Shown here one piece after another: positions 47,463 to 58,333 of a DNA stretch of 64,000 nt. Both the position numbers and the translations under genes were made by a program. Every line of letters starts with the position of its first letter. The stretch's first letter is position 1. Below the pieces are notes generated by a model. It saw only the letters and a list, made by a program, of their open reading frames with translations, searched no databases and was not told the origin of the DNA. The stretch comes from Metallyticus violacea (taxonomy: Eukaryota; Arthropoda; Insecta; Mantodea; Metallyticidae), in assembly GCA_030762175.1 (NCBI GenBank), contig CM060834.1, positions 28,898,501 through 28,962,500 of the forward strand. Reading direction: 5' to 3'.

Positions 47463-48400
47463 AAAGTTATAATAACAATTGTAGACAGTAAGAGCGAAAT
47501 ATAACAATTATCTATACTCCTTAAAAAAATTCAATCCTCCCTCACGCATAACATATCAATGTAATGAAATTAGCAGCTGAACCTCAGTTTTTTCTTTCAC
47601 CACATCATACTGTATGTACGACGCACCTCCGACTGTTGTCAATAAAGTGTTGAAGAGTTTCAAAACGTGAGCTGTTTATTCCAACACTTAAACTATCTAA
47701 GCTACATTGACACACTACTGTTTCTGTTTTATTGTTAACGTAAAAAAGTTACCAAGAAATAGAACAAGGAAAAAAGAGAGTAAATCTGCGTAGCACTGAC
47801 GTTAAGAAGTGAATAATGATTTTATTAGCCAAGAGTAATCGTTCACGAAATAGATGACATGCTGCAAAACAAAGAATGAAACAACAAAGTAGTTGATATG
47901 GATAAAACAGATGCAGGTTCTATTTTATTGTTTAAAAAAAGCAATGTCTCACTTGCTTGAGCAATTGCATGACTCTTTAATGGAAATTCACCAATTTCTT
48001 GGTGAAGTATACCAGCTCATCCTTGAGATTTCTATTGTTCTGCTTAGAAATCTGTGTTACCCAGGAAGAGAGCTACTTAACTCGCTGGTTTTCCCCTTTA
48101 CGTGGGAGGAGGCTTTGGAGAAATTAGGTTCTTTCTGCGTCATGCTACAACTGTTTCATCATCTGTGCCGTTCAACTTATGAGCTGACGTTCTGTAAATA
48201 ATGCCCTGGATTTGGGAATACCTAAGCATTTCGAGTATTTTGAATGCAATTAGTGATTGTAAAGGAAAATTACTTAAAAGACTGCATTTGTAATATATGT
48301 GAAAGCATAGTAAACGAGTTTAGTGAATGCGTGAAAATGCTGATACCCGCAGAGAAAGACATATACGCACAACAGGTTGTTCCTGCCATTTAATTTACAT
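47463..48400. other. No gene recognised
   Basis: A 102-codon plus-strand frame (47893-48201) is leucine-rich with balanced composition (LHDSLMEIHQFLGEVYQLIL) but has no family that I know. It may be an eroded mobile-element frame, since a pogo-like end lies 200 bp downstream. Confidence 0.35.
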
Positions 48401-48402
48401 AC

Positions 48403-48475
48403 AGTAGAATATCGATAATGGGAATTGGGAGGGATCGAGACTATCTCGTATTATTGAAAGCTCGGATTATGTCAT
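48403..48475 (+). mobile_element. Pogo/Tigger-like terminal inverted repeat, single end
   Basis: CAGTAGAATATCGATAATGG, then ATCTCGTATTATTGAAAGCT and CGGATTATG have the word structure of Tigger/pogo ends (CAGTAgAATCTCGATTATCC... followed by CGgATTATCgAAA..CGGATTAT). No matching opposite end or transposase was identified, so this is an isolated terminus. Confidence 0.45.
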
Positions 48476-49106
48476 AATTTTAACTTCTGAAATTTTCTAC
48501 AGCTACAATATAGTACAATTCAACAACAGAAATTTATTTTTAAACTAGTCATATACTGCAAAAATATTTTATTATGGATTCGTGCCTATTTAGTCTTCGG
48601 GTGTCCTTTATCTTTGTTTATATGGGAACAAGCTTTCCTTTTTTATTTGCAGCACTCATTTCTTTCAATAAAACACCCAGACTGAAAATTAAAAAGCAGG
48701 AATCAAGCAGATGGTTTATAAAAAATCAGAATTGCCGTTTGTTAGCAATGGGGGATTTCTCAGAATAAACAGAACGTGATATTGATCCTACTGTACTAAG
48801 TTATCAGAACTGTTACATTTCCAGTATAAGCTGATCCGGGGGATACAACACCCATATACAAGTTTAACTTTGGTTTTCTAGGCCTGAATCGTCATTTCTT
48901 GAATAGAAACATTCTTTTTTGAAAAAAAAATGATCAGGACAGCTGATAATATTTCCATACTTCACACAAGCGAATCATACAAACAGGTGAGTGCCACAAT
49001 TGTATAGTCTCCGTAATAGAAAATGTACAATTATTTTTTTCTTAAAAAATGGAACATTCTTTGAAAATTTGGTTAGTTTTAACGCAAATTTTAACTAATA
49101 AGGTTC
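48476..49106. other. No gene recognised
   Basis: AT-rich. Confidence 0.35.
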
Positions 49107-49423
49107 ACAAACTGTGGACATATGTGGGATGAAATGATAAAATGGGAAAGGATTTTTTTTTTTAAAGAAGTGCTTTAAAGAAGGAAATGCTCCAGACCTA
49201 AGTTTAAGGTAGGAGCCACTTCTGATCAGGGCATGATACGGACAATAAATTTTGCTCAGAGGTATCTTCTTTCAGAATGGAGGTTCTTTTAGTGTCGTAA
49301 ATTTACGAAACGGGACCACTAGTCATACTTACGATTTTAAAACCATCGACCATGGCCGAGATTGAACCCACGATCTTGGGTCTAAGAGTCTAACTATGTT
49401 AATCACTAGACCACCAGGACCGA
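49107..49423 (-). mobile_element. Mosaic SINE: family A head and body joined to family B tail
   Basis: From the right, the minus strand starts GTCGGTCCTGGTGGTCTAGT and follows family A as far as the AAATTTTGCTC region (plus 49240-49256). Left of about 49212 the sequence instead matches the family B tail: GGACATATGTGGGATGAAAT, GATAAAATGGGAAAGGAT and AAATGCTCCAGACCTAAGTT on the plus strand correspond to 50745-50825 of the family B copy. The family A tail (GGACGCTCTTTAACATC) is absent. Both parts are diverged to a similar degree, which suggests one chimeric element and not a recent insertion of one into the other. Confidence 0.65.
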
Positions 49424-49661
49424 CAGGTTGGCAATAAAGAAATTGCACATTGTTTAAAACGTTTTTGGAAATAAAGATTGGAAATATTTTGAATTTCACT
49501 CACATAAATATTTAAGTGTATAAAGTTGTAAAATGCAATATGCTCTTTTATCACAAATAACATCACAAGAGGGCCTGAAATTGCCGATAAATTCACGAAC
49601 ATAGTGAACTCAGTCCTTCTGAGGAGTACTTAATGAATAATAATAAGAAGAATAAAAGTAA

Positions 49662-49850
49662 TATATGTATATAAATTAACAGCAATTATAATAGTAGAAA
49701 AAGATAAAACACTAAGAGAAAGTCTCACTAGAGATCGCTATATTTCGGACTCGTGGAGTCCTATGGCAAGAAGACAAGTGACCTCAAGTGTGACTTTTTC
49801 TTATTGTTTTATCTTTTTCTACTATCATAATTGCTATTAATTTGTTACAT
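49662..49850. repeat. Inverted repeat (hairpin-forming), arms about 65-70 bp
   Basis: The left arm (about 49665-49732) read backwards gives AGTGTTTTATCTTTTTCTAC plus TATTATAATTGCTGTTAATTT. The right arm (about 49783-49845) gives GTTTTATCTTTTTCTACTAT plus CATAATTGCTATTAATTT. A loop of about 50 bp separates them. Confidence 0.75.
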
Positions 49851-50297
49851 TGTTAATAGTGTTACTTGATTTTTATTTTTCTTATATATTGTTTGCACCT
49901 CTGGTGTTGCTTTTAACTTTGCTTATTAAGTTTAATTTGCTTTTGCTTTTAACTTTGCTTATTAAGTTTAATTTGCTTTTGCGTGTTTTGCTTTTGACTT
50001 CTTTACTATTTATCTATTATTCTTTTAATTTTATTTCTAACTTTCTCTGTGTTTTCTAATATACTTTATTGTTTAATACATCTTATACTATGACATCTAT
50101 CCAAGGTAATGTTATAATGTTATAAGGTTTTGGTTCAACAAAGTAAGTACCATTCTAAGCAATTAGCAAAAATATACAGGCGATCTCAAGTGTGACTTTT
50201 TCTTTAGTGTTTTATCCTTTTCTGCTGTTATAATTACTGTTAATTTGTTACATTGTTAATAGTGTTACTTTATTTTTCTTTTATATATATTTGAAAT
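49780..50297 (+). repeat. Direct repeat pair, about 116 bp, 400 bp apart
   Basis: 49780-49893 and 50182-50297 share CTCAAGTGTGACTTTTTCTT, TAATTTGTTACATTGTTAAT and AGTGTTACTT. With the inverted arm at 49662-49732, three copies of the same unit lie within 640 bp. The earlier half of each unit is AT-rich. Confidence 0.8.
49907..49978 (+). repeat. 36-bp tandem duplication
   Basis: Two perfect units (49907-49942 and 49943-49978) beginning TTGCTTTTAACTTTGCTTAT. Confidence 0.95.
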
Positions 50298-50684
50298 TAA
50301 TGTGCAGAATATTAATGATATAAAATGTAAAATATTATTCTTACTTATTAGTACTTATTAGTATTCAAAAACCGTGAGAATGAAATAGATGAAAGTCGAC
50401 TATTACAATCGCTACCGTTCGATTTACTAATACCAACTGAGAAAAACAAAACACAATAACATTTTACCATTCTGAACAATGTGTTTATTAAAATGTATGG
50501 TTGGTTAGGAGGTATTGTTACATAATTTGTAAAATGATTTCATCGCCAAAACGCTTTGAACAATATTCACTTTGCCTTATGATTGTCGATAGTTTTGCCG
50601 TTTTCAATATCTTGCCCCCACCTGCTAGCAAAAATGGTCAGTGTCGCGTACCCAGGAAGTACGATGGGGAGGGGGGAGGCGTAT

Positions 50685-50963
50685 TTTTTTTTTTGAGTAG
50701 TGTTTAACGCCCGTTTTTACTACTTAGGCACCATAGGCGGTGGACACTGATGATACATGAAATGATTTATTGGGAAAGATTATTTTTAAGGAAGGAAGCG
50801 TTCCAGGCCTAACTTTAGGTACCTCCCCGGCATTTGCTAGTTATGAAGACTGAGGAAAACCTGGAAAAAAACCCAGTAAGGGAGGACGGTCCTGGCGGGA
50901 TTCGAACCGCAGACCTCCCGCTCACGAGTCCGTGCCTTAACGACCTCGGCCACCCGTGGCGTT
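50685..50963 (-). mobile_element. tRNA-derived SINE, family B, with perfect target-site duplication
   Basis: Minus-strand full-length copy. The plus-strand right end CTCGGCCACCCGTGGCG is the head, GGCGGGATTCGAACCGC the B-box stem, and TTTTTTTTTTGAGTAGTGTT the A-tail side. GGGGAGGCGTAT flanks both sides (50673-50684 and 50964-50975). It is highly similar to the 23771 copy, suggesting recent amplification. Confidence 0.93.
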
Positions 50964-50975
50964 GGGGAGGCGTAT

Positions 50976-52194
50976 GGAATTGGCTACACTGACCAGAAGA
51001 AAAATATACACAACGCGGTAAAGGGCTTTGGTTAAACTTTACGATAATTTCACTTCGATATCCGGCTGTGAACGGTCAAAATTCAAACATTTTGTTTCAT
51101 TTCATTGACATTTCATCTACATTGAAAATATTTTATGATGACGTCACATATGTGAAATATTCACTACAAACTCAGACCCCCGAACATTTGAATAGCTAAA
51201 CAATCTTTTCTAAATGTAACATCTAATAGGATAAGCTCCAAACAACTTTACTTACCTATATATTTCTCATATTTCTGCGACTTTGATGAGCATAAAGGCT
51301 TATAATATTAATTCGTCTGTCACAAAACTATATTTTTATGTATAAATTGTTAATATAGCAACCTTCTCCATTAACAATGAAGAAAGAAATATTACTTCGT
51401 TGCCCAATGATGTGTTGTTAATACTTGGAATTTTCCTTCGCAGAATGAGAAAGAAATCTAACCTAAATCGAGTTAGGTCAGCTGCGAAACGAATCCTAAA
51501 TAGTCATTACATCAATTTCGCCTTTGTTATTTTATGTCTTTAATGCATTATTTATACTGACGTTTAGCGTTACTTTTTGCTCATAAATAATTCAGTTTAC
51601 TATGACAAATGCCGCTCGCCATGTCTGCCAGAGATAACGCAGCATTGCTCGTATTTTAGCGTCACAGTATTCTGTATATTGATACGTGCAAATGCAATAA
51701 ATAGACCAGAAGGAAACGAGCAAATAATCAAGGTCGGGATGTCGTAGATGAAAGCCATAGCGCTGTTTGACCTCAGGAAATTCCAGTCGGGAATTAATTC
51801 ACTAGCCCGGGCGGCGAGTCAAAGGTAACCTTAAGACAAGGCGGAGGTCACTGGTTTCCTCTAAAGTTTCGCCGAAAGCGTTGCGGCAGAGAGCAGCACA
51901 ATACTGAACAAAAGAATCATGCAAGGGTCTGATACAAAGAAGTGGAAAAATACTCATATAAAATAAATACGATCTTTGTACCTCAAAGAAATAATTAAGG
52001 AATACAATAAGAGTACTGCAAATGGGAAAATATTTCCACTTTCTAAATCTCACCACTTTGACCATTATAATATATTTCTCAACCACTTATCAGGAAATTT
52101 ATTAAAAGGATTTAAATATACATTACTCTAATAAGACATTGAAAAAATTATTATGCTCCATAAAAAAATGGATACATGTTTCAACACAGGAGAT
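50976..52194. other. No gene recognised
   Basis: AT-rich, then a GC-balanced patch at 51.7-51.9 kb. The minus-strand frame at 51802-52086 has no domain motif. Confidence 0.4.
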
Positions 52195-53200
52195 GAGTAA
52201 AATTTGAAGCGGGTTCGTACGTGGACGACAGGTTGGTAGCCAATTATTAAGCGATTTAATTGCTGATCGCCATATTTTGTAGCGGCGTTTCGTTAATTGA
52301 CTATTGATCGCATTGGTGTTGTTGCCCATGCTTCATGACAACAATATCTTAGGGTTTCTCTCCGATATTTTGTAACTCGTGCTTAATAGGACTGCGAGGG
52401 GATAACTGCGTTAATAATACATCATAATATATTATAGTAATTTATCATTCGCAAGATCTTTCGCGTCCTCTGGTGTTCTATGTACGGCAGAACTTAACCA
52501 CATCGAGCATAAATTTAGCTGCCGCGACTTGCAAGTTGAGGGATTGAGAAGTGCGTTCGAAGTAGAACTTATTGTGTTGCCCATGTCGATTGTAGAGCTT
52601 ATTCTGCCTGCCCCAGCTGAACAAACGCTTATTTATTTGATTCAAATTAACTACAAGTTGGCTTCACCAAGCCACGGCGGTCACACAAGTACGCACAAGT
52701 CTCGCACCTTGCTTTAAAAAAGCAAAAATATACATCTACTATTGACTGATTCAAATTCACCTGCCAACGAATGCCACCCACTACTATTTGAAAGTTGAAA
52801 ACATTTATTTACATTGGTTGATTTAAAGAAGTGTACAACCTCCTAGCGAGCTCATTCCTCCTATCGTATTCGAAAGCCTGTACTTTATTAACCCTCGCCA
52901 ACGGAAGGTGTTTTAAGAAGTGGTATAACACTTGGCCCCTTTCCTTTGTATAGCGGTATATGGCCTCCTTGGCGTTCCGTTTCTGGCTGGGCTACCGTAG
53001 ACAGTTACACCAGAGAACTTTCTCATTTGAATTATCATTACAATTATCATACAATTAACACAAAGTTATACCTCATGATACACACTGTATACATAATATA
53101 TACATTAATAATTAAAGTGCACAAAATATGATGATTAGGCTTACAACATATATATTATGTTTATATTTCAGTGGGAGTGGGCCGTAGGAACTAATTCAAA
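52195..53200 (+). repeat. Unclassified 1-kb dispersed repeat, copy 2
   Basis: Aligns collinearly with 16685-17725. GACAGGTTGGTAGCCAATTA plus AAGCGATTTAATTGC (about 52227) is followed by GGTGTTGTTGCCCATGCTTC plus ATGACAACAATATC (about 52315). Then come ATTGACTGATTCAAATTCAC plus CTGCCAACGAATGCCAC with ACATTGGTTGATTTAAA (about 52740-52827). The end is GATGATTAGGCTTACAACAT with TATATTTCAGTGGGAGTGGG (about 53130-53180). Coding capacity is not evident. Confidence 0.55.
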
Positions 53201-53620
53201 TGCAAGGGATTTTAAGCACTCACAAAAAAGGAAGTCACAGAGTAAGTAAGAACTGTGAAAAAACACGCAGTAACCTAGATGATGCAAGATAGAAAAATAT
53301 TGAAGAGATTGGAAAAATATTTAAAACACAAAATCATTATAGAATATTTTTATGCTAACTTTACACCATACTGAGCAATATTTTATAAATTACAATTGAA
53401 GGTAGTAGTTTTGCTATATCACACAATTAATGGAATAATTTACGAATTATTCAAGCAATGCAAATTATTTACTGTTAATATGAATAGTTACGCTAGACGA
53501 GGTACACTGAATAAAACTAATTCCTGGTAATTTATTAACAACAGTAGGATATACCAACAATATGACTAAGAGTTTTCAATACCTTCGGTTTCTCCAGAAA
53601 ATATCCAACATAGCGTTTTC
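53201..53620. other. No gene recognised
   Basis: AT-rich. Confidence 0.35.
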
Positions 53621-53778
53621 TCTAATGGCCCCGACATTTTTCTTTTTGCACCACTTCTCGCTCATACTGCTGTTTTTTAGATTTCTCAGGAAGCAAATCA
53701 TTCCTTACACTAGTAGCTGTTTCAACCACCTCAGATGAAGTTCCTTCAAAATCTTTATCACTTTCGTCAAATTCCATT
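53570..53778 (-). pseudogene. Possible N-terminus of a Crypton/tyrosine-recombinase-like mobile-element protein
   Basis: An ATG at about 53778 on the minus strand opens MEFDESDKDFEGTSSEVVET. It continues through ATSVRNDLLPEKSKKQQYER to a stop near 53629. A shifted frame then gives NVGAIRENAMLDIFWRN. An acidic lead followed by LLPEKSKxxYE.. and then a xxSENxMLxYF-like segment is the pattern I associate with the core-binding N-terminus of arthropod tyrosine-recombinase (Crypton-like) elements. The catalytic R-H-R-Y part is not present nearby. The call rests on a short stretch. Confidence 0.4.
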
Positions 53779-54795
53779 ATAATTTTCAGTTAACCTTCAT
53801 ATCACCGAGGCACTAAATGTTTCAATAAAATCAACAAGTAACAAAACACCAACGCGTAACTATACAAACATATGAGCAACTACTAATCGATTCAATAATT
53901 CCAGTTCTCGTTATTGTTAACTTTCCAAAATAAAATAAATTAAAAATAAGCTATAATACGATATGGTAGTATTAAAAATAATATGTAGCATATTTGTTGA
54001 AAGATTCGTTGCGATCCTCGCTTAAAATGCAATCATACTCGGATACGCAATATGTGCCTTTAAACACTTAAGACAAATACTTCAAATAGCTTGAACCAGA
54101 AAGAGGTGGAATTATGAACAACACAACAACTGAGAGAAGATTAAAAGGGTCACTGCTCTCCTGAAATCGATAGGAATAATAATTTCATTTTCCCCCCCTC
54201 AGTTCCAAAATATTTTTAGACATTGCTTACTAAAACTGGTCCTTTTAACACAAGACAGCCAAACTATACACTCTCAGTGCTAACAAATTTTTATAAAATT
54301 TCAGTGATACCGACTTTGGTTTATTATGAAATGTGATGATTATTAAGCTATTTAAATCTATTACACATTTAATTTAGTTTTTACATTTCTCGGTTTTGAA
54401 ATCACAGCAAATTATAAATAGTGATATTACATAAAGGTGTTTCTAACATTGATTTGCATAAGTAGTCACATTGGCAAGCCTGGAATCACCTCAGAATGGA
54501 AGGGAATCTACAAAAACGGATCCAATTTTTGCCGCCATATAAACAAATAACTACATTCATTACTATTTAAAATTTGAGCTAGGTTTAAAAACTAGATTTC
54601 TTAAAGCTTCTTTTAATGATAAATATGCTATCTATATCTCTTTGTCCAAGATTATGGAAGTCTAAAAAATGAAATTTCGTCATTGTTCTATTATTTTACC
54701 TTCCAATTCGAATTTTGACTTCATTGCCCATTTCCTTATGAAAGCCACACTTGCCATTTGGAGATTATTTTCATTGTCATAAATTGATAGTGTTA
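53779..54795. other. No gene recognised
   Basis: AT-rich unique-looking sequence. Confidence 0.35.
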
Positions 54796-54799
54796 ATTT

Positions 54800-55060
54800 G
54801 TTTTATTTACGGACGCTCTTTAACATCTCAGGCCATCATCGCGCCATTCAATCCAGGGCGTGAAAGGGCCGATAAATTTTGCTCAGACGCCTCTTCTTTC
54901 AGGTTTGAGGTTCTTTTGCATTCCTTAAATCTACGATACGGGACCCATGGCTTTACTTCCTTCCGAGGGAAGCCATACTTTGGATTTTTACATCCGAAAA
55001 TATCCATCGACCATGGCCAAGATCGAATATGCAATCTTGGGAATACGAGGCAAGTATGTT
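54800..55060 (-). mobile_element. SINE family A, diverged, tRNA head eroded
   Basis: The plus strand starts TTTATTTACGGACGCTCTTT and follows the body (AAATTTTGCTCAGACGCCTC, GGGACCCATGGCTTTACTTC). The B box reads AGATCGAATATGC where GGGTTCGAACCCG is expected. The head beyond AGGCAAGTATG is replaced by other sequence. Confidence 0.85.
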
Positions 55061-55165
55061 ATTCCATGTCACACGGACTCGCATTCGGGACATCTCGGGT
55101 TCAAATCCTTTGGGTTTGTACTGGAAGATTCATTGGGTATTGTGAAAGTATTTCACCAGTAGCTG
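55061..55165 (+). repeat. tRNA-like SINE head fragment of another family
   Basis: CACACGGACTCGCATTCGGG followed by CTCGGGTTCAAATCCTTTGG gives an anticodon-arm and B-box-like order in sense orientation. It abuts the truncated head of the family A copy. Confidence 0.35.
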
Positions 55166-56265
55166 GGGTATTATGTTGTGTAATTATTATAAATTACCTG
55201 TTTTAATTACTCCCATTGTATTAATTAACCTTGGTACAAACTATAACATATAAAAAACCGAATGTCAAATATGAGTAATGAAGAAACGAAAAATCTTCTG
55301 TTGTGATTTTAGCTTTCATTGTTTGACTGAATGCTATGTTTTTATTCCTAAATTTTGTTGCATTTTTTTGACAACTTGATAGTTTCATATAAAATTTTCT
55401 TGCTTGCGAGCCACACAACTGCACCAAGTGTTGCAAATGTCCATGAAGTTTTCAAGTGAGAGTTGAAACACAGAGTTCAAAAGTTGTTGACCGAGCAAAT
55501 TTCTTTCCCATAATGAAGGAATTCTATAATACTCAAAATGTCAGATATTTCGTTTATATTCTTTGAAAAATGTGAAAAAATTCTTCAGCACCTTGCTCAG
55601 CACCTGTAACCCTCTCCTTTTTCATGGACATGTGCGATAAGAGCTATCTCAAGTAGTTATCTGTCTTCTTTTTAAAATTTGAGGTGCACATGGTCATGAA
55701 ACCTTGCCCAGTGTATGTCTTGCCTAGGCCTACGTTGTTTTATGTTTATAGGCATACATTTAAATAATTAAGAATTCTGTTTATCACAGCTTTTTTTTCC
55801 TTTAACAACGCATTAAGGATTCATGCAATACAACAGCAACAATCGAAGCATTTTAATCTTTTACACTTATCATGAGGGGATAAACGCTTTTCTTCATAAC
55901 ATCACATCTCTTCTTTGAAGACTTTACTGTGTTAGAAACCGTTTAAACGTTAATGTCTTTACTTTCCATGCTTTCTATGACACCACCTTGCAAAGAAACA
56001 ACATAGAAACCCCAATGAAATAATAACACTGCTATATCTTACGAACTGTATCCACTCAGACTGAGATCAAACATGCAAGAATGACAGCAACAAGTCTCCC
56101 TCTCTCTACTGCTGACATCCAGCATTTCTTCGCTTTTTGGGTATACTTACAATGAATATAAGCATTCATACTATGTAACTCCTATACGTCTTGCAATGTA
56201 TTGCCCACATTCACAGAAAAGCGGCATACACAATTTTTGCAGTTAACTTCATTTCATTCCGTTGG
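55166..56265. other. No gene recognised
   Basis: AT-rich. A third copy of the family D block lies at its right edge. Confidence 0.35.
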
Positions 56266-56310
56266 TTCTATTACAGAGTGGAAAGTGCAAGTGAGGAGGC
56301 TGGAGTTGTG
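56266..56310 (+). repeat. Dispersed repeat family D, short copy 3
   Basis: ATTACAGAGTGGAAAGTGCA plus AGTGAGGAGGCTGG matches the shared block at 16376 and 25545. Confidence 0.35.
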
Positions 56311-56439
56311 AACGGTGTGATGGTAGCGCGCGCTATGGGAACATTACTACCACGGACTCCTGTATGAGTACCCACTGGTGGGGGGAATGCACAATCAACC
56401 CAATCACAGCAATCTGAAGTATCGAAATGCTCTCCTCCG

Positions 56440-56694
56440 TTCTTTTATTTAACGCCCATTTTTACTACTGAGGCACCAAAGGCGGTGGACACTGATGACA
56501 CATGAAATGATAAATTGAGAAAGGAGCATTTTTTTTAGGAAGGAAGCGTCCCAGTCCTAAGTTTTACTCTACCTCCCCAGCATTTGTCATTTATGAGGCC
56601 TGAGGAAAACCTGGAGGACAGTCCTGGTGGGAATCGAAACCAAGACCTCCCGCTCACGAATCCGTGCCTTAATGACCTCGGCCAAAGTGGCGGT
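56440..56694 (-). mobile_element. SINE family B, diverged copy
   Basis: Plus-strand tail TTAACGCCCATTTTTACTAC, body GGCGGTGGACACTGATGACA and GGAAGGAAGCGTCCCAGTCC, and head TTAATGACCTCGGCCAAAGTGG. The B box is altered (GGGAATCGAAACC) and the middle CCTCCCTGACTGGGGTTTTT part is deleted. No clear target duplication was found. Confidence 0.85.
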
Positions 56695-56797
56695 CTTTCC
56701 ATCCTTACTAATTAAATTCAAACATATTTAGCAGCATTTTCTATATTTTTACGGCTTAGTTCAAACATGTGTTAAAAAGATGAGAGGGTTGTTGTTG

Positions 56798-57040
56798 ATT
56801 TGTTTTATTTACGGACGCTCTTTAACATCTCAGGTCATCAGCGTCCCATTTAATTCAGGGCGTGAAACGTCCGATAAATTTTGCTCAGGGGCCTCTTCTT
56901 TTAGGCTTGAGATTCTTTTTCGTGTCCTAAATCTACGACACAGAAACCACAGATTTGCTTCCCTTCCAAAGGAAGTCATACTTAGGATTTTTACTCTGGC
57001 TGGAACGCAAATATAGTTACCACCAGATCACCAGGACCGA
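56798..57040 (-). mobile_element. SINE family A, internally deleted
   Basis: The plus strand has ACGGACGCTCTTTAACATCT through AGGAAGTCATACTTAGGATT. It then skips the CGCCCGAAAAAAATCC-to-B-box segment and resumes at AAATATAGTTACCACCAGAT plus CACCAGGACCGAC. Loss of the B box means this copy could no longer be transcribed from an internal RNA polymerase III promoter. Confidence 0.85.
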
Positions 57041-57894
57041 CGAAGAGACGATGACAAACTCCACCTTTGTGTTATCCCTAAATTTATACCTGCATAAAGA
57101 ACTTGCCGTCTTTTACAATTAACATGGAAGACCATATAAAAAGAAAGGCATTTACAAGGGCCCAATGAACAAACCAGTAGGGATTTATGATTGTACCTTG
57201 GAGATAAGAGAAATTCGAAAGAAAGCACATAATGGATGCAGGAAAAATCGAAGAAATTGTACAAACGAGATTGAATTAACTAACCAAAAGCAGTTAATTG
57301 AACTATACTACCTATATTTGGCATTTAAGCACCACATTCTATTTTATTTCGCTCCTGCTGCTGACATTTTCAAATATTAAATAAATACAAAAAATGCAAA
57401 CATAGAGAAAGTATCCGAAATTGGATCGTTGCCCAATTTGAGCCATCATAGAAACATTTTACAGAGTTCAGTTGGTACTATGTATGCTGGCAGCACTGCG
57501 GTGTGCTTGTGGCTAGCTGCTTCACTGGAGTACAACGTTTGAGAAAGTGGGATCGTGTTTTCATTGTCTTGAGTTATAACTTTTGTGCAACAGTTCCTAA
57601 GTTAATGTATGAAACAAGAGTAAGAAGGAAAATATTTTACAATATATTTTAGAAATGTATTTTATGGCTACCGAGTGCATAAAATGCAACCCGTTTTTTA
57701 TTTCATGGGTTCGTGCAGTGCCATCTTTTAATTAATAATATCCAGTTGTCTGATGAGGACCACCGAAGTTATACTAAGTCTCCCTGCTCCATTTCAGAAA
57801 TCTTTCATTAAATTCTCATATCTGCGTTGTTAAATGAAGCTTAAGGACGAGGAGCAGCAACGGTTAGGACAGCGGTGAGTGCCTAGCAAAAACA

Positions 57895-58333
57895 GGAATT
57901 TGGTCTGTAAACAGAAACATGTTTTTTGATCACCACTTTGCGCCAGCAGATAACTTTGGTGTACTGTTGAGCAAAAGTTTGTAGACAAGCCCACTAGCAG
58001 CAACAGCAAGGAAGACACTTCTTCAGAAGACTCCAGTGACGATCAAGTCAGAAAATGAAGATATTTATTGTGAATAAATTATAACCATCTCCGAAAACAT
58101 CCAACGTATTAACAGCTCGAGAGAAGGGTAGATATGGAACTCGGGGTGCAGTTGTACTCACAAGCAGCTCACACATACTGAAATTAGAACAGTCAAAAAT
58201 GCAACTGAAGAAAGAAAAACCAAATTTTTTTCTTCAAAGACGAAGACCAGGATGAAGATAACTCAAATTGGTTCTGTATCTGTGTGGGCGGACAAAGGAA
58301 GAAGACATGGTTCAATGTATGCAATACAGGCTA
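57895..58333 (+). pseudogene. Pogo/jerky-family transposase C-terminus with PHD-like zinc-finger start
   Basis: With frame changes, the plus strand reads GIWSVNRNMFFDHHFAPADN (about 57895-57954). This matches the GIYPLNRxxFxDxDFAPAxVT block that follows the catalytic core in this family. Then come TSSEDSSDDQ (about 58016), EGRYGTRGAVVLTSSSHILK (about 58122), and KDEDQDEDNSNWFCICVGGQ (about 58236) with VCNTG. The last part is the acidic linker and the first cysteines of the C-terminal PHD-like finger. The mariner inserts within the zinc finger at 58334. Stops show that the gene was decaying; which of its breaks precede the mariner insertion is not known. Confidence 0.6.

Noticed and set aside
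54751..55206. 151-codon plus-strand open frame
   Set aside because: It is the translation of a diverged SINE family A copy and its flank; similar frames appear in other copies of the SINE (34334-34645, 56780-57016).
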